Source: an uncultured Lachnospiraceae bacterium
GTDB taxonomy: Bacteria; Bacillota; Clostridia; Lachnospirales; Lachnospiraceae
Direction: 5' to 3'
Assembly: GCA_937915975.1 (NCBI GenBank)
Contig: CALGGL010000035.1
Location: forward strand, 1-5,817
Length of the DNA: 5,817 bases
The notes beneath the pieces are model-generated. The model was not told the origin of the DNA, ran no database searches, and saw only the letters and a list, made by a program, of their open reading frames with translations. Below are positions 1 to 5,817 of this stretch, in pieces; the first letter of the stretch is position 1; every line of letters begins with the position of its first letter. Position numbers and translations under genes: made by a program.

Positions 1-2916
1 GAAAATGAGATAAAAAATGCATACAGACAAAGATTAAGTACCGTTAATCCGGAGGATGATCCTGAAGGCTTTATGGAGCTTAGAAAGGCTTATGAGGAGG
101 CTGTTTATGAGATAAATCATAAGCAGGAGGATACTGAGGACTCTGAGGATTCAGATAAGACCGGAAAAGAGGATGCTTCAAAGACCGATGATGAATTAAC
201 AAAGAAAATAAAAGCCATATATTTTGATTTCCCAAGCCGTATCAATCCCGATAAGTGGACAGAGCTTTTTGAAACGGATGAATTTGTTTCCCTTGAAACT
301 AGTGAAGAATCCGTCGATAAGCTGCTTGGATTTTTGATGGATAACTATCGTCTTACAAAGGATGTATGGAAGCTTATATCGGATGAGTTTGATATAGAAG
401 CAAACAGAGGCGAATATATAAAAAGATATCCTTCTGATTATATTGATTACATAATTGACTCGGCAAATTACAGAAATTATATTAACTTTAATCTTTTTTA
501 TCCGGAAAGTGATTTTGATAATGTAGATAAATTTATAGGTCTTTACTTTGATTTAAAGTCAAACTTAAGGATTCAGAACATGGATAAATCGGAAATCGAT
601 AAGCAGACCTCGCTTATAGAGGCAATGGATGAGCTTTGTGTAGGTCATCCTTATTTTGATGTAAACAAGCTCTTTCATGAGCTCAATATACTTAAATTCA
701 TAGATAAAATAAGTGAGGAAGAATATAAGAAGGAATGCGACAAACGTTTAAAGGAGGCCGAGGATATATTAAGTGATAATCCCGAGGATTTTTATCTTAT
801 AGTATTTTGCGGAGATATAGCAGATGAGGGCGGGGATTATGAAACCGCCAGAGCGTATTATGAAAAAGCATATAACCAAAATACAAAGGATTATCTTGCT
901 TCACATAAGCTGGCAGGGATTTTATATTCGTTGGGTGAGTATAAAAAAGCAGAGGAAATATACATAGATTTGCTTGATGAAAATGAAAACGACTATATGG
1001 CACATAACGGAATGACCGAGTGCAATAAAAAGCTTATTGAAGTCTTTTCGGAAAAGCTTAAAGAAGAGCCGGATAACAAAGAATATAAAATGGAAATATC
1101 CTGGAGCTATTACAGAACCTCTGATTTTAAGAATGCGAAGGAAATGCTCCTATCCTTTGAGCCGCAGGAAGAGAAGGTATATTCGTATTATAATCTTCTC
1201 GGAAGATGTTGGTTTTACGAAAAGGAATATGATAAGGCACTTTCCTGCTTTAATAATTGGAAATCCTCTGTAGAAAAGCTTGAGAAAATACCTGACGAGA
1301 AATTAAGTGAGGAGCTTAAAAAGGAAAAAAAGAGATTCCCGTATTCCTGCTTTTGGATAGGTTCCTGCTATACAGAGCTTAAGGATTATGATAAGGCTAA
1401 GGAATATCTCGGAAAAGCTATATCAATTGATCATCCGGAAATTAAATTTTCTTATGAGATATTATGTAAGCTTGAATTTGAATCCTGTAATTATAACGAA
1501 TGTATAGAAATATCTAAAGAAACACTTGATAAATTCGGAGATAATTACCCGGCGTATATCTATATGGCGAAGTCTTTGTATGAGCTTGAGGAATTAAATC
1601 AGGTAATAGATGTCTGCGAGCAGATTATAAGACTTTATCCTTATTATTATGAGGCATATAAGCTTGAAATCGAGCTTTATGAATATGTTGAGCAGTATGA
1701 GGATATAAAATATACGATAGAAAGATATGACAAAACAGGTGCAAAAAGTGATCAGATTGATTATTTTAAGGCATGGTGGCTCGGTGTAAGGGAAGATAAG
1801 CTTGAGGAGTCAAACGAGATACTTTTTAATATACTGGATAAAAAATATAAGTCGGAAAATACGGATATGGATGATTATAACAATACCTATTGGCTTATAG
1901 CAAGAAACCTGGAGCATGCAGGCTTAGAGGAAAAAGCAATTCATTATTATGAGGAGATACTGTCCGAAGAGCCTGAGGATGTATTTTTCCTTAATAAGCT
2001 CGGAGACGATTGTCATATCCTTGGTGATTTTGAAAGAGCAATAGAAAGCTATGATAAGGTAATAGCTGTATCGAAAAACGAAAGAAACAGACGTCATGCT
2101 TATATGGGAAAGGCAGCTGCACTTTCATGCATGAAGAGATTTGAAGAAAGCAAAAGTGTTTATGAGCAGCTTAAGGATGAGCTTGGCATAAAAAATAATT
2201 CGGGTTATCTGGTGGATTATGCTGAGCTTATGATAAGAATGAATGATTTTGACGGCTGTGAAAAGCTTATGCTTGATTGCATGGAAGAATTAAAGGAGGA
2301 AGAAAATATTCAATCCTTTATAGGAAATCTTTGCTGTTTCTACGGAAATGAGGGTTATATAGATAAGGCATATGGAATGTTTGAAAGAGCAATTAAAAAC
2401 AAGCCGGATGATTACCTTATATACAGGTCCATGGGAAATATATATCTTGAGCATGAGATGTATGAGGAGGCAAAAAATCTTTTCCTTGAAGGGCTTGCAA
2501 TAGATAAAAATAAGGATGCTTTTATATGCGAGACACTTATTATAGCAATCAGCAAGCTGGATGATGTGTTTAAGGATGAATATAAGGAATACAGAGAGAT
2601 TGCCATGTCACAGTGTGAGGAGGCGGAGGATGCATGGTCATATACCAGAAGGGCAGAGATGTACAGAGGTCTTAAGGATTATGAAAAAGCACTTGAAGCG
2701 ATAGATGCCGCAATTAATTGCAAGAGAAGGCCTTTGGATTGTTTCTTCCAAAGCTCCGATGCCTGGGATGAGAAGGGCAATATATATATGGAAATGGGCG
2801 ACCTTGAAAATGCACTTTTGAGCTATGAAAAGGCGGTAGAGATATTCGGACATTATAATCTATATGAGGATAAGTATAACAAGGTTAAGAAAATGCTGGA
2901 AGAAAAAAGTAAATAA
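1..2916 (+). CDS. J-domain-like TPR-repeat protein, 5'-truncated by window edge
   Basis: The reading frame is open from base 1 to the TAA at 2914-2916, giving 971 visible residues. The gene starts upstream: residues before the first ATG (position 73) already read as a J-domain core, with a helix ending KNAYRQRL, a loop VNPEDDPEGF, then LRKAYEEA. The HPD needed to stimulate Hsp70 is NPE here (residues 16-18). An acidic Asp/Glu/Ser/Lys linker follows (about 42-68), then an aromatic-rich segment I cannot assign (about 70-240), then TPR-like helix pairs from about 261 to 960. Clear units begin near residues 271, 399, 447, 664, 806, 878 and 921, with the A-x-x-x-Y/F-x-x-A and G-x-x-Y signatures. 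I see no membrane segment in the visible part, so it is probably cytoplasmic. The J-plus-TPR layout suggests a protein-binding scaffold or co-chaperone-like role. Partner and function are unknown. Family call is fairly secure; role is not. Confidence 0.8.
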   Translation, partial: ENEIKNAYRQRLSTVNPEDDPEGFMELRKAYEEAVYEINHKQEDTEDSEDSDKTGKEDASKTDDELTKKIKAIYFDFPSRINPDKWTELFETDEFVSLETSEESVDKLLGFLMDNYRLTKDVWKLISDEFDIEANRGEYIKRYPSDYIDYIIDSANYRNYINFNLFYPESDFDNVDKFIGLYFDLKSNLRIQNMDKSEIDKQTSLIEAMDELCVGHPYFDVNKLFHELNILKFIDKISEEEYKKECDKRLKEAEDILSDNPEDFYLIVFCGDIADEGGDYETARAYYEKAYNQNTKDYLASHKLAGILYSLGEYKKAEEIYIDLLDENENDYMAHNGMTECNKKLIEVFSEKLKEEPDNKEYKMEISWSYYRTSDFKNAKEMLLSFEPQEEKVYSYYNLLGRCWFYEKEYDKALSCFNNWKSSVEKLEKIPDEKLSEELKKEKKRFPYSCFWIGSCYTELKDYDKAKEYLGKAISIDHPEIKFSYEILCKLEFESCNYNECIEISKETLDKFGDNYPAYIYMAKSLYELEELNQVIDVCEQIIRLYPYYYEAYKLEIELYEYVEQYEDIKYTIERYDKTGAKSDQIDYFKAWWLGVREDKLEESNEILFNILDKKYKSENTDMDDYNNTYWLIARNLEHAGLEEKAIHYYEEILSEEPEDVFFLNKLGDDCHILGDFERAIESYDKVIAVSKNERNRRHAYMGKAAALSCMKRFEESKSVYEQLKDELGIKNNSGYLVDYAELMIRMNDFDGCEKLMLDCMEELKEEENIQSFIGNLCCFYGNEGYIDKAYGMFERAIKNKPDDYLIYRSMGNIYLEHEMYEEAKNLFLEGLAIDKNKDAFICETLIIAISKLDDVFKDEYKEYREIAMSQCEEAEDAWSYTRRAEMYRGLKDYEKALEAIDAAINCKRRPLDCFFQSSDAWDEKGNIYMEMGDLENALLSYEKAVEIFGHYNLYEDKYNKVKKMLEEKSK

Positions 2917-2931
2917 ATGATGCTTCAAAAA

Positions 2932-2968
2932 CAGGCAGGGGGTAAGTTTCACCTGCCTGCTTTTTCTT
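2932..2968 (+). terminator. Rho-independent terminator after the TPR gene
   Basis: An 8-bp perfect stem, CAGGCAGG (2932-2939) with CCTGCCTG (2952-2959), encloses a 12-base loop. It is followed by a C and a T-rich tail (TTTTTCTT, 2961-2968). It starts 15 bases after the TPR stop codon, so it should separate that gene from the metal operon. A run of five A lies directly before the stem (2927-2931), so the hairpin could also act on the minus strand, although no minus-strand gene is visible nearby. Confidence 0.85.
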
Positions 2969-2987
2969 AAAAAGAGTAAATTTATAG

Positions 2988-3016
2988 TTGACATATAAGA
3001 TGATTAGGAGTATATT
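2988..3016 (+). promoter_or_regulatory. Sigma-A type promoter of the metal-resistance operon
   Basis: A perfect -35 box TTGACA (2988-2993) is separated by 17 bases from a near-consensus -10 box TATATT (3011-3016, five of six). Transcription should begin around 3022-3024, leaving a leader of about 65 bases before the repressor gene. The boxes are strong, which fits a promoter that is kept off by a repressor rather than one needing an activator. It is the only promoter of this quality I see in the window. Confidence 0.8.
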
Positions 3017-3044
3017 AAACATATGAACAATCATTCATATGTTT
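3017..3044 (+). promoter_or_regulatory. Probable ArsR/SmtB-family operator
   Basis: A perfect 10-bp inverted repeat, AAACATATGA (3017-3026) and TCATATGTTT (3035-3044), has an 8-base spacer. Its core, TGAACAATCATTCA (3024-3037), fits the TGAA-N6-TTCA pattern known for operators of zinc/cadmium sensors such as SmtB, CzrA and CadC. Taken as 12-2-12 arms, ten of twelve positions are symmetric. It begins right after the -10 box and covers the predicted start site, so a bound dimer would block polymerase. The natural ligand is the repressor encoded just downstream at 3089, which implies autoregulation. The match is by eye; binding is inferred. Confidence 0.8.
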
Positions 3045-3088
3045 GAAGAAAGAATAATTATTGTAATAAAAAAAATAAGGAGGTAGCT

Positions 3089-3454
3089 ATGAAGAAAGAC
3101 AGCAAACATGAAGAATGTTGTGATGTAACTGAAGTACATAACAACATAGTTGATGCGGTTTCCATGGATTTGCCTGAGGAAGAGGTTCTGTATGATTTGG
3201 CTGAGCTTTTTAAAGTGTTTGGGGATACAACAAGAATAAAAATTCTTTATACATTATTTGAAGCACCTATGTGCGTATGCGACATAGCGGAGGTTTTAAA
3301 TATGACACAGTCCGCAATTTCACATCAGCTTAAAATTCTTAAAAATGCCAAGCTTGTAAAGAACAAGCGTGAAGGAAAACAGATTATATATGCTCTTGAT
3401 GATGAGCATGTGGGAAGCATTTTAAAGATGGGTATAGAGCATATATCGGAGTAG
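3089..3454 (+). CDS. ArsR/SmtB-family metal-sensing repressor, CadC-like
   Basis: This 121-residue winged-helix repressor has the usual family length. The fold is clear: a helix with LFKVFGDTTRIKILYTL (about 40-56), a DNA-reading helix with TQSAISHQLKIL (73-84), and a wing with KNKREGKQIIYAL (91-103). Two metal sites can be read. Cys62 and Cys64 in the CVC motif, with Cys10/Cys11 near the N-terminus, match the alpha3N thiolate site of CadC, which senses Cd, Pb and Zn. Asp105, His107, His118 and Glu121 match the alpha5 site of SmtB/CzrA. The start is set by AAGGAGGT (3077-3084), four bases before the ATG. It is the first gene of the operon and lies behind a matching operator. It should repress itself, the HMA protein and the ATPase until metal binds. 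Family call is firm; the metal preferred is inferred as Cd/Pb/Zn. Confidence 0.93.
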   Translation: MKKDSKHEECCDVTEVHNNIVDAVSMDLPEEEVLYDLAELFKVFGDTTRIKILYTLFEAPMCVCDIAEVLNMTQSAISHQLKILKNAKLVKNKREGKQIIYALDDEHVGSILKMGIEHISE

Positions 3455-3506
3455 AATTTATATTATTTTAAATAAAAATATCAAACAAAAAGAAAGGAAA
3501 ATAATT

Positions 3507-3725
3507 ATGAAAAAGAGATTTGATTTAATTGACCTTGATTGCGCTAACTGCGCTGCAAAGATGGAGGAGGCTATCAATAAGATTGAGGGAGTGGAAAGTG
3601 CTACCGTTAGCTTTATGGCACAGAAGCTTACTATTGAAGCCGATGAGGATAAATTTGATAAGATTATGAAGCAGGTTGTGAAAACCATTAAAAAGGTTGA
3701 GCCGGACTGCGAGGTCGTACTTTAA
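3507..3725 (+). CDS. Free-standing heavy-metal-binding (HMA) domain protein
   Basis: This small protein of 72 residues is a single HMA domain of ferredoxin-like fold. The metal loop is Asp11-Cys12-x-x-Cys15 (DCANCA). An Asp just before the CxxC is known from the N-terminal domains of Zn/Cd ATPases such as ZntA, whereas copper proteins usually have MxCxxC or TCxxC. The rest fits beta-alpha-beta-beta-alpha-beta: helix AKMEEAINKI, strand ATVSFMAQKLTIEA, helix KIMKQVVKTIKKV and a short last strand. It has no signal peptide or membrane segment, so it is cytoplasmic. It lies 52 bases after the repressor and 22 bases before an ATPase lacking this domain, so it probably acts as the pump's detached metal-binding domain or metallochaperone. 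The start follows AGAAAGGA (3491-3498). A general copper-chaperone role is the alternative, less likely from the motif and neighbours. Confidence 0.9.
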   Translation: MKKRFDLIDLDCANCAAKMEEAINKIEGVESATVSFMAQKLTIEADEDKFDKIMKQVVKTIKKVEPDCEVVL

Positions 3726-3747
3726 TATTATCGGGGAGATGTAGGAT

Positions 3748-5664
3748 ATGAACAGGAAACAGAAAAGGACATTAAGAAATATAATAATAAGTATTGTTTT
3801 AATGATTGCCGTAAGCATAGTTTTTAAGCTTACCGAAGATAAGCTTTCCGACTTACCTTCTTATGCAATAAGACTTATTAAGACAGCAGCTTATCTTGTG
3901 CCATATCTTATAGTAGGATTAAAGGTACTTAAAAAGGCAGGTAAAAATATTCTTAACGGTCACGTATTTGATGAGAATTTTCTTATGACACTTGCCACAA
4001 TAGGAGCCTTTGCCTTAGGAGAATATACTGAGGCGGCAGCCGTTATGATTTTTTATCAGATAGGTGAGCTCTTTGAAAATATTGCCGTTAATAAATCGAG
4101 AACCGCAATAACCTCACTTGTTAAGCTTAGACCGGATTATGCAAATATTGAAAAGGATGGAGAGCTTGAAAAGGTTGATCCTTATGATGTAAAGGTTGAT
4201 GATATTATAGTTGTTCTTGCGGGAGAAAAAATTCCTCTTGACGGAGTCATTGTTGAGGGTGAAAGCTATGTCAATACCTCGGCACTTACCGGAGAGTCCG
4301 TACCGAGAAGAGTTGCTGCCGGTGAAGAAATACTTAGCGGCTGCATCAATGAACAGGGTATTCTTAAGATTAAGGTTACTAAGGAATTCGGTGAATCAAC
4401 GGTTGCCAAGATTCTGGATATGGTTGAGAATGCAAGCGCGAGAAAATCCAAGCAGGAAAGCTTTATAACAAGGTTTGCAAAGTACTATACTCCTATAGTG
4501 GTTTTTGCTGCTGTTGTTGTAGCATTTTTACCACCGGTTATTCTTGGTCAGAGTCTTACCATGTGGATTGGAAGAGCACTTATCTTTCTTGTAATAAGCT
4601 GCCCGTGTGCACTTGTAATTTCTGTTCCGTTAAGCTTTTTCGGAGGAATCGGTGCGGCATCCAATTACGGAATACTTGTAAAGGGAAGCAATTATCTTGA
4701 GGCGGTTGCAAATGCGGATACAATTGTTTTTGATAAAACGGGTACTCTTACAAAGGGAGTATTTGCCGTAAATGAAATTGTCTCCTGTGAAGGTGTAAAA
4801 GAAGATGAGCTTCTTTCCTTTGCCGCACATGCGGAATGTTATTCAAACCATCCGATAGCTATTTCAATAAAAGAGGAATTTGAAAAAAGAGGCGGAGTGA
4901 TTGATAAGGAAAAAATAAAAAATTCCAAAGAAATTGCAGGAAAAGGTATTGAACTTACGCTGATAGGTGGTAATATAGTATATGCAGGTAATTTAAAATT
5001 ATTATCTGACATGGGTATTAAACCTATGGATAAGAAACCTGATGGTTATGGAACGGTAGTATATGTAGCTGATAAGGAAAAATGTCTCGGATTTATTACC
5101 ATATCCGATATGGTTAAGGCAGATTCGAAAACTGCGATAGAGAGGCTTAAGGCACAGGGCATTAGCCATACTGTTATGCTTACGGGAGACAGGACCGAAA
5201 CAGCGGAGGCTGTTTCTCGGGAGCTTGGACTTGATAAGGTTTACAGTGAGCTTCTTCCTGCTGATAAGTTAGTTAAGCTTGAAGGTATTATTAAGGATGA
5301 GAAGTCGAATAATGAGGATGCAAAGGTTGTTTTTGTCGGAGACGGTATAAATGATGCACCATCCTTAATAAGAGCAGATGTGGGAATTGCTATGGGTGCT
5401 TTGGGGCAGGATGCGGCTATTGAGGCAGCGGATATTGTTCTTATGGATGATAATCCAAAGAAGATTGCAACGGTCAATTCAATCGGAAAAAAGACCTTGA
5501 GAATTGTTAAGGAAAATATTATCTTTGCTCTTGGTGTAAAGCTTCTTGCCATGGTACTTGGTGTATTTGGCATAGCAGGCATGTGGTTTGCTGTATTTGC
5601 AGATGTGGGGGTTTCTGTAATAGCTATACTTAATTCTATGCGTATGCTTCGTTTTCATGAATAA
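3748..5664 (+). CDS. cadA: P1B-2 type Zn/Cd/Pb-exporting P-type ATPase
   Basis: This 638-residue membrane pump uses ATP to export soft divalent metals from the cytoplasm. Motifs appear in order: TGES of the actuator domain (181-184), CPC in the transport helix (285-287), DKTGT with phosphorylated Asp329, the SNHP nucleotide-domain His368-Pro369, GKG near 398-400, MLTGD (477-481) and GDGIND (531-536). Eight membrane helices are expected near 10-28, 42-61, 77-92, 94-110, 248-268, 275-298, 588-606 and 609-628. Lys598 in helix 7 and Asp619 in helix 8 are the P1B-2 hallmarks and argue against a copper pump. Unlike most CadA/ZntA proteins it has no N-terminal HMA domain and starts almost directly at helix 1; that domain is encoded separately just upstream. 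The ribosome site is GGGGAG (3733-3738), nine bases from the ATG. It is third in the operon behind the metal-responsive repressor. Exact metal preference cannot be read from sequence. Confidence 0.95.
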   Translation: MNRKQKRTLRNIIISIVLMIAVSIVFKLTEDKLSDLPSYAIRLIKTAAYLVPYLIVGLKVLKKAGKNILNGHVFDENFLMTLATIGAFALGEYTEAAAVMIFYQIGELFENIAVNKSRTAITSLVKLRPDYANIEKDGELEKVDPYDVKVDDIIVVLAGEKIPLDGVIVEGESYVNTSALTGESVPRRVAAGEEILSGCINEQGILKIKVTKEFGESTVAKILDMVENASARKSKQESFITRFAKYYTPIVVFAAVVVAFLPPVILGQSLTMWIGRALIFLVISCPCALVISVPLSFFGGIGAASNYGILVKGSNYLEAVANADTIVFDKTGTLTKGVFAVNEIVSCEGVKEDELLSFAAHAECYSNHPIAISIKEEFEKRGGVIDKEKIKNSKEIAGKGIELTLIGGNIVYAGNLKLLSDMGIKPMDKKPDGYGTVVYVADKEKCLGFITISDMVKADSKTAIERLKAQGISHTVMLTGDRTETAEAVSRELGLDKVYSELLPADKLVKLEGIIKDEKSNNEDAKVVFVGDGINDAPSLIRADVGIAMGALGQDAAIEAADIVLMDDNPKKIATVNSIGKKTLRIVKENIIFALGVKLLAMVLGVFGIAGMWFAVFADVGVSVIAILNSMRMLRFHE

Positions 5665-5681
5665 TAACTGTGGAGAAAAGT

Positions 5682-5817
5682 ATGAAGTTTGCACATATAG
5701 CTGATGTACATTTAGGTGCTAAGCCTGATGTCGGTACATCTTGGGAAAGTATAAGAGAAAAGGAAATTTATGATACATTTATATCTTTTATAGACTATCT
5801 TGAACTTAATCCGGTGG
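5682..5817 (+). CDS. Metallophosphoesterase of SbcD/Mre11/YhaO type, 3'-truncated
   Basis: Only the first 45 codons are inside the window. They begin MKFAHIADVHLGAKPD, the N-terminus typical of the Mre11/SbcD/YhaO DNA-repair nuclease group. Asp8 and His10 form motif I (DxH), which binds the catalytic Mn pair in this family. The following segment, with REKEIYDTFISFIDYL, fits the helix before the second metal motif, which is beyond the edge. The start is supported by GGAG (5672-5675), six bases before the ATG. The gene begins 17 bases after the ATPase stop with no terminator between, so it is probably co-transcribed at least in part with the metal operon. Members of this group usually pair with an SMC-like ATPase (SbcC or YhaN), which would be expected just downstream. 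Superfamily is firm; SbcD versus YhaO cannot be decided from this fragment. Confidence 0.82.
   Translation, partial: MKFAHIADVHLGAKPDVGTSWESIREKEIYDTFISFIDYLELNPV

Noticed and set aside
73..75. ATG at 73 as the start of the TPR protein
   Set aside because: The frame is open upstream to base 1, and those residues form the conserved part of a J-like domain. The GGAGG-like bases at 51-55 sit inside that coding stretch and are too far away (about 17 bases) to be its ribosome site.
3023..3046. Tiny leaderless reading frame (ATG to TGA, seven codons) starting about at the predicted transcript start
   Set aside because: It lies wholly within the inverted repeat of the operator and has no ribosome site, so it is best explained as a by-product of the ATATG palindrome arms.
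3460..3481. AT-only imperfect inverted repeat between the repressor and the HMA gene
   Set aside because: The stem has only A-T pairs with mismatches and no following T tract, so it is too weak for a terminator; it fits ordinary AT-rich spacer.
3739..3743. ATG just before the ATPase start as an alternative start
   Set aside because: It is followed at once by TAG, so it encodes nothing; the ATG at 3748 is the workable start.
5241..5582. Minus-strand open frame of 113 codons opposite the ATPase
   Set aside because: It is antisense to the strongly conserved GDGIND region of the pump, shows no recognisable domain, and has the Ser/Ala/Ile-rich composition expected from reading the complement of a real gene. 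The other antisense frames in the window are rejected on the same grounds.
3748..5664. Copper-exporting (P1B-1) ATPase
   Set aside because: CPC alone is shared with copper pumps, but the Lys in helix 7 and Asp in helix 8 and the CadC/SmtB-type repressor point to Zn/Cd/Pb. The Asn and Tyr-Asn/Met-x-x-Ser patterns of copper pumps are absent from the last helices.

Overview
The window looks like a chromosomal segment from a low-GC, anaerobic Gram-positive bacterium, most likely a clostridial relative of the Lachnospiraceae. The signs are AT-rich DNA with many ATA and AGA codons, strong AGGAGG-type ribosome sites, and the J-like/TPR protein architecture at the left end. This placement is an inference from composition and gene style; I name no genus. 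All five genes read left to right and coding density is high. The largest non-coding stretch is 172 bases (2917-3088).

Left half (1-2916): the 3' part of one large gene. It encodes a J-domain-like protein with an acidic linker, a segment I cannot assign, and a long TPR superhelix. The first in-frame ATG in the window (position 73) is not the true start. The frame is open from base 1, and the residues before that ATG complete a J-like helix-loop-helix in which the usual HPD is replaced by NPE. A hairpin terminator follows at 2932-2968.

Middle and right (2988-5664): a compact heavy-metal resistance unit. A sigma-A type promoter (TTGACA, 17 bases, TATATT) is immediately followed by a 10-8-10 perfect inverted repeat with a TGAA-N6-TTCA core, the style of SmtB/CzrA/CadC operators. 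Behind it come an ArsR/SmtB-family repressor (3089-3454), a free-standing 72-residue heavy-metal-binding (HMA) protein (3507-3725), and a P1B-2 type Zn/Cd/Pb-exporting ATPase without its own HMA domain (3748-5664). The likely logic is that excess zinc, cadmium or lead releases the repressor from its own promoter, and the pump then exports the metal. The small HMA protein would supply the metal-binding function usually fused to the pump's N-terminus.

Right edge (5682-5817): the first 45 codons of a Mre11/SbcD/YhaO-like metallophosphoesterase, 17 bases after the ATPase stop with no visible terminator, so it may be read through from the metal operon.

I found no RNA genes, CRISPR, insertion sequences or phage genes. 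The families here are known. The points most worth checking are the split HMA/ATPase arrangement, the repressor carrying two complete-looking metal sites, the degenerate J domain, and the coupling of a DNA-repair nuclease to a metal operon.
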